From the NCBI GenBank assembly GCA_017940185.1, contig JAGAZE010000022.1, positions 53,487 to 117,486 of the forward strand: DNA of 64,000 nucleotides, written 5' to 3'. The notes under the pieces were generated by a model. The model ran no database searches, was not told the origin of the DNA, and saw only the letters and a list, made by a program, of their open reading frames with translations. A program made the position numbers and the translations under genes. Positions 1 to 7,678 of the stretch are shown piece after piece (positions within the stretch are counted from its first letter, which is position 1; each line of letters opens with the position of its first letter). This DNA is from Bacteroidaceae bacterium (lineage in GTDB: Bacteria > Bacteroidota > Bacteroidia > Bacteroidales > Bacteroidaceae).

Positions 1-1533
1 ATTGTCTTGGTGGGTGAGTGTTGACAAGGCATCAACGGGTTCGCCGTTGAGCAGGATATCGAGTTTCACAAGACGCGACGGACGATAGCCGCACACATGA
101 TAGTCGAACGAGGCATAGCCCTTCGACACGCTCTTCAGCTTGTCGTAGAAGTCAATCACTATCTCTCCCAAAGGCAGATAGAATTGCAGCTCAATCCGGT
201 TACCGCTCACATATTCTTGCTTTATCAGCTCTCCACGCTTGTCAAGGCACAACTTCATAATAGGACCTATGTAGTTGGCGCTCGTTATCACCGATGCTTT
301 GATATAGGGTTCCTCTATATGATCGATGGCGGTAACCTCAGGCAGTCCCGAAGGGTTATGCACTTCCTTGCTACCGCCCTGCTTGTCGTATACCATATAC
401 GACACGTTGGGCACGGTGGTAATCACATCCATGTTGAACTCTCTGTCGAGGCGCTCTTGCACTATCTCCATGTGCAACAGTCCGAGAAATCCGCATCGAA
501 AGCCGAAGCCCAACGCCACCGATGACTCAGGCGTGAAGGTGAGCGAAGCATCATTGAGCTGCAGCTTTTCGAGCGAGGCACGCAGGTTCTCGTAGTCGGT
601 GGGGTCAATAGGGTAGACACCCGCAAACACCATGGGCTTCACCTCCTGAAACCCCTCTATTGCTTTGTCGCAGGGACGAGCTATGTGAGTGATGGTGTCG
701 CCCACCTTCACCTCTTTGGCATCCTTTATGCCACTGATAATGTAGCCCACCTCGCCAGCCTTCAATGTCTGTCGGGGTATCATATCCATGCGCAACACGC
801 CCACCTCGTCGGCATCGTACTCCATGCCGGTGTTGAAAAATTTCACCTTGTCACCCTTGCTTATCTTGCCGTTCACAATCTTGAAGTAGGCAATGATGCC
901 GCGAAATGAGTTGAACACCGAGTCGAATATCAGTGCCTGCAACGGTGCCTCCGTATCACCCTTCGGAGAAGGTATGCGTTCCACCACTGCACGTAGCACG
1001 TCGTCAACGCCCTCACCCGTCTTACCCGAAGCGAAGATGATGTCTTCGTGGTCGCAACCGATAAGATCGACAATCTCATCCGCCACCTCTTCAGGCATGG
1101 CATTGGGCATGTCTATTTTGTTGACCACAGGCACTATCTCCAAGTCTTGGTCAATGGCCATATATAGATTGGAGATGGTCTGTGCCTGTACACCCTGTGT
1201 GGCATCCACCACAAGCAATGCTCCCTCGCATGCCGCAATGCTACGCGACACTTCGTAGGAAAAGTCCACATGGCCCGGCGTGTCAATGAGGTTGAGTACG
1301 TAGCGTCCTTTGGCTGGACCATCAACGGCAGCAACACCACCGTCATAGTCGTATTCCATTTGTATGGCATGACTCTTGATGGTGATACCACGCTCGCGCT
1401 CTAGGTCCATGTCGTCGAGCATCTGCCCCTCGGTAATCTGTATGGTGTTGGTGCGCTCCAGCAATCGGTCGGCCAAAGTCGACTTTCCGTGATCAATGTG
1501 CGCAATGATGCAGAAGTTGCGTATGTTATTCAT
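1..1533 (-). CDS. lepA: Elongation factor 4 (LepA), partial, C-terminus beyond window
   Basis: Ribosome back-translocating GTPase of the translation-factor family, acting on stalled ribosomes in the cytoplasm. The 511 codons visible start at the ATG at 1533 ([19 protein letters not shown]). The P-loop is AHIDHGKST, the G3 motif is DTPGHVDF, and the G4 motif is NKID. The LepA-type domains follow, including [16 protein letters not shown] and [20 protein letters not shown] segments. No stop occurs before base 1; families of this type are about 595 residues, so roughly 85 residues lie outside the window. A Bacteroidetes promoter lies about 110 bases upstream (1643-1675). The identification is firm. 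Confidence 0.97.
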   Translation of the reverse strand, partial: MNNIRNFCIIAHIDHGKSTLADRLLERTNTIQITEGQMLDDMDLERERGITIKSHAIQMEYDYDGGVAAVDGPAKGRYVLNLIDTPGHVDFSYEVSRSIAACEGALLVVDATQGVQAQTISNLYMAIDQDLEIVPVVNKIDMPNAMPEEVADEIVDLIGCDHEDIIFASGKTGEGVDDVLRAVVERIPSPKGDTEAPLQALIFDSVFNSFRGIIAYFKIVNGKISKGDKVKFFNTGMEYDADEVGVLRMDMIPRQTLKAGEVGYIISGIKDAKEVKVGDTITHIARPCDKAIEGFQEVKPMVFAGVYPIDPTDYENLRASLEKLQLNDASLTFTPESSVALGFGFRCGFLGLLHMEIVQERLDREFNMDVITTVPNVSYMVYDKQGGSKEVHNPSGLPEVTAIDHIEEPYIKASVITSANYIGPIMKLCLDKRGELIKQEYVSGNRIELQFYLPLGEIVIDFYDKLKSVSKGYASFDYHVCGYRPSRLVKLDILLNGEPVDALSTLTHQDN

Positions 1534-1642
1534 TTCTAACAATTACTTTCGCTGTCACTTATTTGCAGTCTGGCGATTTACTATTTACTTTTTCTATTTG
1601 GACTATTTACTTCGCCAACGTATTGACTTGTCCTTAAAGGTA

Positions 1643-1675
1643 CAAAAGTACGTATATTTTTCAAATTACGCACGC
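1643..1675 (-). promoter_or_regulatory. Promoter for lepA
   Basis: Read on the minus strand, TACTTTTG (1650-1643) fits the Bacteroidetes -7 consensus TAnnTTTG. TTTG lies 21 bases upstream at 1675-1672. This predicts a leader of about 100 bases before the lepA ATG. Confidence 0.6.
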
Positions 1676-1723
1676 ATTGACAAAAAAAAAGCACCAATAG
1701 TTTTTCTATTTCTGGCAAATCCC

Positions 1724-1731
1724 TACCTTTG
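1724..1731 (+). promoter_or_regulatory. -7 promoter element for SRP RNA and tRNA-Thr
   Basis: TACCTTTG is a perfect match to the Bacteroidetes -7 element and ends about 10 bases before the predicted 5' end of the SRP RNA. No clear TTTG is present at -33. The upstream stretch is T-rich. Confidence 0.65.
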
Positions 1732-1740
1732 CACCCGCAA

Positions 1741-1846
1741 TTGCACATGGGTAAGTCCTGTACGGCCAGCTCCCAATGAATCCTCCAGGTCGGGAACGAA
1801 GCAAAGGCAGTTGGTTGTAGCGGCGCGATACGGGTAGCTTGCCCAC
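1741..1846 (+). ncRNA. ffs: Signal recognition particle RNA, small bacterial type
   Basis: RNA scaffold of the signal recognition particle that binds Ffh and targets membrane proteins. The conserved apical domain is visible as CAGGTCGGGAACGAAGCA (about 1785-1802), matching the SRP core CAGGTCxGGAAxGAAGCA. The terminal arm pairs GGGTAAG (1749-1755) with CTTGCCC (1838-1844). The length of about 100 nt fits the 4.5S class. Exact ends are inferred from the promoter and the closing helix. Only two bases separate it from the following tRNA, so the two are probably processed from one transcript. Confidence 0.88.
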
Positions 1847-1848
1847 CC

Positions 1849-1922
1849 GCCTCTTTAGCTCAGTTGGCCAGAGCACGTGATTTGTAATCTCGGGGTCGTT
1901 GGTTCGAATCCGACAAGAGGCT
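1849..1922 (+). tRNA. tRNA-Thr(TGT)
   Basis: The acceptor arm GCCTCTT pairs with AAGAGGC. The D-arm begins GCTCAGTTGGCC and the T-arm contains GGTTCGAATCC. The anticodon loop TTTGTAA gives anticodon TGT for threonine, and the anticodon stem has one T-T mismatch. CCA is not fully encoded: the discriminator is T, followed by CAG. A strong terminator follows 16 bases downstream. Confidence 0.93.
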
Positions 1923-1937
1923 CAGAAAACAGCATTT

Positions 1938-1972
1938 GGAGAATACCACAAGGTGTTCTCCATTTTGTTTTT
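1938..1972 (+). terminator. Rho-independent terminator of the SRP RNA/tRNA unit
   Basis: GGAGAATACC pairs with GGTGTTCTCC (one G-T wobble) around an ACAA loop, followed by ATTTTGTTTTT. Confidence 0.85.
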
Positions 1973-1977
1973 AATAG

Positions 1978-2013
1978 CATGACTTACAGCGGCAACATGA
2001 CTTACAGCGGCAA
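1978..2013. repeat. 18-base perfect tandem repeat
   Basis: CATGACTTACAGCGGCAA occurs twice head to tail (1978-1995 and 1996-2013) in the gap between the tRNA terminator and the ADP-ribosylglycohydrolase gene. Nothing else is recognised in 2014-2181. Confidence 0.9.
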
Positions 2014-2181
2014 ATTGCCTAATCATTCACGCGCATTTAATAATCAGCATTATGTTAAATAACGTGGCGAAATAATCTCTCCACCACACTATTTGTGCCG
2101 GAGAGATTGATAAGAAACCATTTCATAAATCTGTGGATAACATTTTGCGATATCCTTTCGCCATCATTCACAACTCGTCTC

Positions 2182-2955
2182 TCATGAATATTTTTCTTCA
2201 AACTCATCTATCACTCTGATGAATTCGTCCGGAATGAAGCTGAGTGTTTTTTCTCTTATTTCTTTGGGTACTCCGTAATACGCCTCGGCGATGGCTCCAG
2301 CCATACATGCCAGTGTGTCGCTATCGCCCCCGATGGATACAGCGTTGCGCAACGCATCTTCAAAACTTGTGCTCTCCAAGAAGCACACGATGGCCTGTGG
2401 CACGCTGTCTTGACAGAGTGCCCCCCATGTGTAGGTGGGACGAATGGCATCGATGGTAAAATTGAGGTCGTAGCCAATGGTGTGGGTCATAGCTCTCCTG
2501 ATTACCTCCTTGCTGCGTTCGTTGCGTGCCATCCACACAGCGAGTGCTATCGCTTGAGCACCGCGTATGCCTTCGGGATGGTTGTGGGTACAAATGGCAG
2601 TCTGAGTAGCTTTGTCAAGCGCCTCCATTTCGCTGATTGCGGCCCATCCTACAGGTCCTACGCGCATGCCAGAGCCATTGCCACAACTATAGTAAGGCAT
2701 CTTATCAGTTTTGCAGTGTGCGCGAGAAAGCCAAAGAAAGAAATGTTTCCCATAGCTTGCGGGGTAACGCACACCATAGTCAGTATAATAGTCGGCAATG
2801 TCACCGCCATGTAGTAACCAATCTGCTGTAGCGATGGTGAGAACGGTGTCGTCTGTGAAACAGCAACGCTCATCAAACAGAGGAAATTTTTTGGTCTTAA
2901 TGTTCGCAAACTCGTAGACACTGCCTACAATATCGCCAGTTATACATCCTATCAT
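2182..2955 (-). CDS. ADP-ribosylglycohydrolase family protein
   Basis: Predicted Mg-dependent hydrolase of the ADP-ribosylglycohydrolase (DraG/ARH3) fold, which removes ADP-ribose from proteins or small molecules. It has 257 residues, typical for the family. The N-terminal GCITGDIVGSVYEF, the metal-ligand motif CFTDDTVLTIA, and the C-terminal SIGGDSDTLACMAGAIAEA are the expected signature blocks. GSGMRVGPVGWA in the middle is also family-typical. It is cytoplasmic, with no signal peptide. It stands alone, with a gap of about 150 bases to the Nudix gene; no mono-ADP-ribosyltransferase partner is nearby, so the substrate is unknown. Confidence 0.9.
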   Translation of the reverse strand: MIGCITGDIVGSVYEFANIKTKKFPLFDERCCFTDDTVLTIATADWLLHGGDIADYYTDYGVRYPASYGKHFFLWLSRAHCKTDKMPYYSCGNGSGMRVGPVGWAAISEMEALDKATQTAICTHNHPEGIRGAQAIALAVWMARNERSKEVIRRAMTHTIGYDLNFTIDAIRPTYTWGALCQDSVPQAIVCFLESTSFEDALRNAVSIGGDSDTLACMAGAIAEAYYGVPKEIREKTLSFIPDEFIRVIDEFEEKYS

Positions 2956-3102
2956 AATCGTCTAAATGTTAAATGGTTATAGATTGAATGCTAAAGAAAA
3001 AAGGATTAATTATATCAGATTGAAGTTACATGATGATAAGGCCAGTCTGCCGTATTAAAATCTGTTGGCTCCACAGGCATAAAGAAATGATCATCTATTA
3101 GT

Positions 3103-3795
3103 TTAGAATTCCAATCGGAATCCTTTCTGCTTCAATTCTTTATACTTATTGGGATTAAACGAATATAGAAATGCTTCTTTACCATTAGGTAGCTGCTTGG
3201 CCTCATCATATTGCGTTAACAATCCTAGACGCAACATCTTATTTGCAAAGTTGCGTCTATCGAACTTCACATCTAGCACTGCCTCGTAGAGGTGTTGCAG
3301 TTGTGTCATGGTGAAGTGTTGCTCCAGCAGTTCGAAGCCAATGGGTTCAAAATGTATCTGTTTTCTCAGTGCCTGTAAGGCAGTGCGCAAAATGAGATCG
3401 TGGTCAAAAGCCAATGCTGGTACATCGTTGATATCAAACCACTGCGCCTGTGCGGCATCGTCACCACCATGCACCTCACTGATGCGCACCAGAGCGTAAT
3501 AGGCAATAGTGATAACGCGTTCGCGTGGGTCGCGATTGGGATTAGAGAAGGTGCCAAACTGCCATACGCAGTTGGTTTTCAGACCTGTCTCTTCAAAAAG
3601 TTCGCGTTGCGCCCCCTCTTCTGCTGACTCGTCCATCTTCAAAAAGCCGCCAGGAAATGCCCAACGACCTCTGAAGGGCTCGATGCCACGCTCAATGAGC
3701 AACACCTTGAGTCCCACGCCATCAAAACCGAATATTACGCAATCGGTAGTGACAGCAGGATGGGGATACTTGTAGTGATACTTTAATTCTTCCAT
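3103..3795 (-). CDS. Nudix hydrolase/regulator with C-terminal winged helix (NrtR-like)
   Basis: A 230-residue protein with a complete Nudix box at residues 50-72 (GX5EX7REUXEEXGU: G, E, then RELFEETGL). About 80 residues follow that resemble the winged-helix domain of NrtR-like regulators. Such proteins either hydrolyse nucleoside-diphosphate derivatives or use the Nudix domain to sense them (ADP-ribose or sugar derivatives) and control NAD or pentose genes. The ATG at 3795 was chosen because it opens the conserved MEELKYHYKYPHPAV segment and lies after AAAGATAAG; an in-frame ATG 23 codons upstream gives a non-conserved extension. No target operator was identified, so the regulatory role is inferred from the family. 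Confidence 0.85.
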   Translation of the reverse strand: MEELKYHYKYPHPAVTTDCVIFGFDGVGLKVLLIERGIEPFRGRWAFPGGFLKMDESAEEGAQRELFEETGLKTNCVWQFGTFSNPNRDPRERVITIAYYALVRISEVHGGDDAAQAQWFDINDVPALAFDHDLILRTALQALRKQIHFEPIGFELLEQHFTMTQLQHLYEAVLDVKFDRRNFANKMLRLGLLTQYDEAKQLPNGKEAFLYSFNPNKYKELKQKGFRLEF

Positions 3796-3921
3796 CTTAT
3801 CTTTCTTTTGATGAATTAGATTTACTCTTTGCTTCTCTCCCCTACTCCACTCTGCACTATGCAACGATTATATCACTATTTTCAAAGCAGCCCCGCTCTG
3901 CTTTGCGTGATTTTCACACAG

Positions 3922-3952
3922 CAAAGGTACGCGTATTTTTGTTACCTCCAAA
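3922..3952 (-). promoter_or_regulatory. Promoter for the Nudix gene
   Basis: On the minus strand, TACCTTTG (3929-3922) has TTTGG about 19 bases upstream (3952-3948). The predicted leader is about 120 bases. Confidence 0.65.
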
Positions 3953-4010
3953 TTTATTGCGTACTTTTTACACAACATTGCTGGCAATATAAGTAGAATA
4001 TGCAACAATA

Positions 4011-4043
4011 ATAGCGGAGATAGCTATTGCTATACTCCGCTAT
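4011..4043 (-). terminator. Hairpin downstream of the coiled-coil lipoprotein gene
   Basis: ATAGCGGAG pairs with CTCCGCTAT, and an inner ATAGC pairs with GCTAT around TATT. On the minus strand it lies about 45 bases past the lipoprotein stop. The T-run is weak, so it may act as a terminator or only protect the 3' end. Confidence 0.5.
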
Positions 4044-4086
4044 GGGATCTGGGTGCAGGTAAACTACACGCCTATAATACAGATTG

Positions 4087-4749
4087 TTAGAGTCCTAATC
4101 CTTTTTTTGCAGCCGAAGCTGCAGCATCGATAGCTTCTCCTGTCTTCTTCTTAGCTTGGTCGGCTGCTTTTTGCGGTGCTTCTCTCACCTCCTGCACCTT
4201 TTTGTCGACAGCCTTTTGTGTTTCCTGCACTTTTTGGTTGACGGCTTTCTTGGCATCGTTCACTTGTTTGGCCGCCTCGTTCACCTGTTGTTGAGCAGCA
4301 TTTTTCACATCGTTGACAGTGCCTTCCGCAGCCTGTTGTGCGGCCTTTTCAGCATCGGCAGGCAATTTGCTTACTGTCTCAATGGTTTCGGCTGTCATCT
4401 GCGAGATGTTGTTGTAAAGCGTGGTGATGGGTGATGTGGTGGTGATGATGTTCTTTATTTGTGCATCTTTGGTCCTAAGAAACTGTTGCACCTTGTTGAG
4501 CACCAGTGTAGCTTGCTCCTTGTCGAGCGATGTCACTTTGTCGTTCACTGCCAGCAGTGCCTTTTGCAGTTGTGTGCTGTCGCTTGCCTCAATGGCAGCC
4601 GACAGTTGGTCGGTCAGAGTGGTTGCCTCCTGCTCTGCCACCTGTTCTGTGTTGTTCTGATCTGGTGTTGCTTCGTTGTTGTTCTTGTTGGTGCAACTGC
4701 TGACGATGAGTGCGCCAGCAACGAGAGTAAGGAAAAGAATCTTTTTCAT
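4087..4749 (-). CDS. Coiled-coil lipoprotein, unknown function
   Basis: A 220-residue protein with a lipoprotein signal peptide: MKKILFLTLVAGALIVSSC, lipobox VSSC, cysteine at residue 19. A Asn/Gln/Glu-rich linker follows, then a long amphipathic helix region rich in Ala, Lys and Gln. From about residue 135 there are quasi-repeats of the form VxxAxQxVNEAAKQVND / KKVQE, resembling apolipoprotein/LEA-type coiled coils. It is probably anchored in the inner or outer membrane facing the periplasm. No catalytic motif is visible and I do not recognise a named family. It is flanked by unrelated genes and is probably monocistronic. Confidence 0.75.
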   Translation of the reverse strand: MKKILFLTLVAGALIVSSCTNKNNNEATPDQNNTEQVAEQEATTLTDQLSAAIEASDSTQLQKALLAVNDKVTSLDKEQATLVLNKVQQFLRTKDAQIKNIITTTSPITTLYNNISQMTAETIETVSKLPADAEKAAQQAAEGTVNDVKNAAQQQVNEAAKQVNDAKKAVNQKVQETQKAVDKKVQEVREAPQKAADQAKKKTGEAIDAAASAAKKGLGL

Positions 4750-4854
4750 AATATGAAGTTGTTAAATTGGTTGATTGCAATGCTTTGAGGTGATGGCTTG
4801 TGCTGTGACATGTTCTTTCTGTGGCTGAGAGTGGCGTAATAATATAATATGGTG

Positions 4855-4862
4855 TACCTTCG
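4855..4862 (+). promoter_or_regulatory. -7 element for the DUF486 gene
   Basis: TACCTTCG is a near-consensus -7 element 41 bases before the chosen ATG at 4903. It argues against the in-frame ATG at 4849, which would lie upstream of the transcription start. Confidence 0.5.
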
Positions 4863-4902
4863 CGCCCGATTTCAGATTACATCTCTTATTTTTTCTTCGG
4901 CG

Positions 4903-5274
4903 ATGAATGGCATTTATACACTCCTCCTGCTTGTGTTGAGCAATGTGTTTATGACCTTAGCTTGGTACGGTCACCTAAAGCTTCAACAAAATGGTGTTTC
5001 AGCACATTGGCCTCTTATTGTTGTAATATTGTTTTCCTGGGCTATTGCCTTTCTGGAATACTGTTGTCAGGTACCAGCCAACCGTTTGGGGTTTGTGGGC
5101 AATGGCGGTCCTTTCAGTCTGGTGCAGCTGAAGGTGATACAAGAGTGTGTTTCGCTGTTAGTGTTTGCCGTGATAGCTCATTTGCTGTTTGGCAATCAGT
5201 CGCTGCACTGGAATCATGCCGTAGCTTTTCTCTGCCTTGTAGCAGCCGTCTACTTCACATTCCTCGACACTTGA
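4903..5274 (+). CDS. DMT-family membrane protein (DUF486)
   Basis: A 123-residue protein with four predicted membrane helices: IYTLLLLVLSNVFMTLAWYG, PLIVVILFSWAIAFLEYC, SLLVFAVIAHLLF and HAVAFLCLVAAVYFTF. The conserved block FLEYCCQVPANRLG is characteristic of DUF486 proteins, small relatives of drug/metabolite transporters. Its substrate is unknown. The start at 4903 (MNGIYTLLLL) places the first helix at the N-terminus as usual for the family and lies downstream of the -7 element. It converges with the dehydrogenase gene, with 10 bases between the stops. Confidence 0.82.
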   Translation: MNGIYTLLLLVLSNVFMTLAWYGHLKLQQNGVSAHWPLIVVILFSWAIAFLEYCCQVPANRLGFVGNGGPFSLVQLKVIQECVSLLVFAVIAHLLFGNQSLHWNHAVAFLCLVAAVYFTFLDT

Positions 5275-5284
5275 GGCATGATTT

Positions 5285-6238
5285 CTAGTTAACCACATTG
5301 ACGGGAGAACCCTCAAGGAATGCTTTAACATTAGCCACGGCTATCTGCATCAGTCGCTGCCGAGCCTCCACCGTTGCCCATGCCACATGTGGTGTGAGGA
5401 AAGCGTTGGGAGCGGTGAGCAGCGGATTGTCGATTTGTGGAGGTTCTTGTACCATCACATCTGCACCATAGGCAGCTAGCTGTCCGCTATGTAGCGCCCG
5501 CGCTACGTCGTGTTCGTTGACAAGCGGTCCGCGCCCTGTGTTGATGAGTATAGCACTGGGGGGCATCAGTGCGAGCGTGTTGGCATTAATCATCTCCTTT
5601 GTGGCGTCTGTGAGTGGGCAATGCAGGGTGATGATATCTGATGTAGCGAGCAACTGGGTCAGGTCTGCTTTGCTGATGCCTGTGGGCAGTTGGGCTTGTG
5701 CCTTACTGGTGAGTGCCGACACATGCATCTGGAAAGCCTGCGCCACCTGTGCCACGCGCATGCCGATATTGCCCAATCCCACGATGCCGATGCGCTTTCC
5801 TGCCAATTCGTGTAGGGGGGTGTCCCAATAGCAGAAGTCGGCATTGCGGCTCCAGCGTCCGGCGGCATTCTCTGTGGCGAAGTGCCCGATTTGATTGGTA
5901 ATATTTAGCAGGTGAGCAAACACCATCTGCACCACGCTCTCTGTACTGTAGGCTGGAATGTTGGTAACGATGATGCCATGCTGCCGCGCTGCTGCGGTGT
6001 CGACAACGTTGTAGCCTGTGGCCAGCACGCCCACATACTTCAATGCGGGCAATTGTGCCAACATGTCGGCGCTGAGCACCACCTTATTGGTGAGCACCAC
6101 TTCGGCATGCAACACTCGTGGAATGATATCGGCAGGTGCGGTACGGTCGTACACGGTTAGTGTGCCCAATTGAGAGAGGCTGTCCCAACTCATGTCGCCG
6201 GGATTCATGCCATAACCATCTAATACTACGATATTCAT
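5285..6238 (-). CDS. D-2-hydroxyacid dehydrogenase (glycerate/hydroxypyruvate type)
   Basis: NAD-dependent reduction of 2-oxoacids such as hydroxypyruvate, in the cytoplasm. It has 317 residues, the usual size. The Rossmann motif GIVGLGNIGMRVAQ lies at about 151-164. The catalytic triad of the family is visible: Arg236 in NTGRGPLV, Glu265 in MVQEPP, and His284 in LTPHVAWAT. NPLLTAPNAFLTPH is typical of the glycerate dehydrogenase subgroup. It lies 18 bases from rarA on the same strand, so co-transcription downstream of rarA is plausible. The exact substrate cannot be set from sequence. Confidence 0.88.
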   Translation of the reverse strand: MNIVVLDGYGMNPGDMSWDSLSQLGTLTVYDRTAPADIIPRVLHAEVVLTNKVVLSADMLAQLPALKYVGVLATGYNVVDTAAARQHGIIVTNIPAYSTESVVQMVFAHLLNITNQIGHFATENAAGRWSRNADFCYWDTPLHELAGKRIGIVGLGNIGMRVAQVAQAFQMHVSALTSKAQAQLPTGISKADLTQLLATSDIITLHCPLTDATKEMINANTLALMPPSAILINTGRGPLVNEHDVARALHSGQLAAYGADVMVQEPPQIDNPLLTAPNAFLTPHVAWATVEARQRLMQIAVANVKAFLEGSPVNVVN

Positions 6239-6256
6239 GTCTATGATTGTTGGAAA

Positions 6257-7537
6257 TTATTTGTCAGTGTATCTCTCTCCCCACAGTCGTATCATTTGCT
6301 GATAGAGTCGTTCTTCTGTGGGCGAGTGTTGTGCTTTCCATAGTCTGTATTGCTGCAGCTGGTCGGGCAGATACTGCTGTTGTGTAAAGTGTCCGTCGTA
6401 GTCGTGCGGATATTTGTAGCCATCGCTGTATCCCAATTGTTTCATCAGTGCTGTGGGCGCATTGCGCAAGTGTAGCGGCACGGGCAGGTTTCCTGTTTGT
6501 CTCACCAGTGCTAGTGCTTCGTCGATGGCGAGATAGGCTGAGTTGCTCTTTGGACTGGTAGCTAGGTATACGGCACACTCTGCCAGTGGTATGCGTGCTT
6601 CTGGCCATCCTATCTTCATCACCGTGTCATAGGCTGCATTTGCTAGCAGGAGGGCGTTGGGATTTGCGAGCCCTATGTCTTCGGCAGCACTGATTATCAT
6701 GCGTCGTGCTATGAACTGTGGATCTTCGCCGCCCTCTATCATGCGTGCCATCCAATAGAGAGCTGCATCTGGGTCACTGCCGCGCAGGCTCTTGATGAAG
6801 GCTGAGATGATGTCGTAGTGCATCTCACCATCCTTGTTGTAGGCCAGTGGTGTCTGCGAAAGACTCTCCACTACCTTGGCGTTGTCGACAATCACCTCGC
6901 CATCACCAGCAACACTGTCAACGACGAGTTCTAGAATATTCAGCAATTTCCGTGCGTCGCCGCCACTATAGCGTAGAAGCGCATCGGTTTCATTAAGTAG
7001 TATGCTACGCTTGGACAGGACGATGTCTTCCTTAATCGCGCGACGTACCACAGCCAGTAGGTCGTCTTTGTCTAGGTTCTTCAGCACATAGAGTTGACAG
7101 CGTGAGAGCAGCGGGCGTATCACCTCAAATGAGGGGTTCTCGGTGGTGGCGCCAATGAGTGTGACAATGCCCTTCTCTACTGCTCCGAGCAGACTATCTT
7201 GCTGACTCTTGCTGAAGCGGTGAATCTCATCGATGAACAAGATGGGCGACTGATGGGAGAAGAACTGGCTCTTTGCAGCCTTGTCAATGACCTCGCGCAC
7301 ATCCTTCACGCCGCTGGTCACGGCACTGAGCGTGTAGAAGGGTAACCCCAGTTCGTTAGCAATAATCTGCGCCAACGTTGTCTTACCCACACCTGGAGGT
7401 CCCCACAATATAAACGAGGTGATGCGGTGAGCCTGAATCATCTTGCGCAACACCCCGTCAGGTCCCACCAGATGCTGTTGCCCCACGTAGCCCTCCAAGG
7501 TGCGGGGACGCATGCGCTCTGCCAATGGTTCACTCAT
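6257..7537 (-). CDS. rarA: Replication-associated recombination protein A
   Basis: AAA+ ATPase of the RarA/MgsA/WRNIP1 family acting at stalled replication forks, related to clamp loaders. The 426 residues contain Walker A GPPGVGKT (46-53), Walker B ILFIDEIHRF (99-108), and sensor 1 TLIGATTENPSF. The arginine-finger region is LLSRCQLY. The C-terminal tetramerisation domain includes DPDAALYWMARMIEGGEDP and GYKYPHDYDGHFTQQQYLP, both strongly family-specific. It is probably the first gene of a two-gene unit with the dehydrogenase. Full length, nothing missing. Confidence 0.96.
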   Translation of the reverse strand: MSEPLAERMRPRTLEGYVGQQHLVGPDGVLRKMIQAHRITSFILWGPPGVGKTTLAQIIANELGLPFYTLSAVTSGVKDVREVIDKAAKSQFFSHQSPILFIDEIHRFSKSQQDSLLGAVEKGIVTLIGATTENPSFEVIRPLLSRCQLYVLKNLDKDDLLAVVRRAIKEDIVLSKRSILLNETDALLRYSGGDARKLLNILELVVDSVAGDGEVIVDNAKVVESLSQTPLAYNKDGEMHYDIISAFIKSLRGSDPDAALYWMARMIEGGEDPQFIARRMIISAAEDIGLANPNALLLANAAYDTVMKIGWPEARIPLAECAVYLATSPKSNSAYLAIDEALALVRQTGNLPVPLHLRNAPTALMKQLGYSDGYKYPHDYDGHFTQQQYLPDQLQQYRLWKAQHSPTEERLYQQMIRLWGERYTDK

Positions 7538-7608
7538 GGTAGTATCTCTTTTTTGTTATTGTGCTTGTCGGTGTTAGACTCTTGGGTATTCTGCTGAGCA
7601 ATGTTTGA

Positions 7609-7663
7609 AAAACAAGCTGACAGAATGGAGTGTGCAATATTACCACGCTCCGATTCTGTCGGC
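7609..7663 (-). terminator. Terminator of the LRR surface protein gene
   Basis: Between 7616 and 7662 an imperfect stem of about 18 pairs (CCGACAGAAT / ATTCTGTCAG plus an inner GGAGCGTG / CACACTCC arm) is followed on the minus strand by CTTGTTTTTC. It lies just past the stop at 7679. Confidence 0.75.
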
Positions 7664-7678
7664 TCAACGGTTTGTCTG

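Noticed and set aside
1877-2062. A 61-codon plus-strand frame across the tRNA and its terminator
   Set aside because: It begins inside the tRNA and runs through the terminator and tandem repeats, so it is not a gene.
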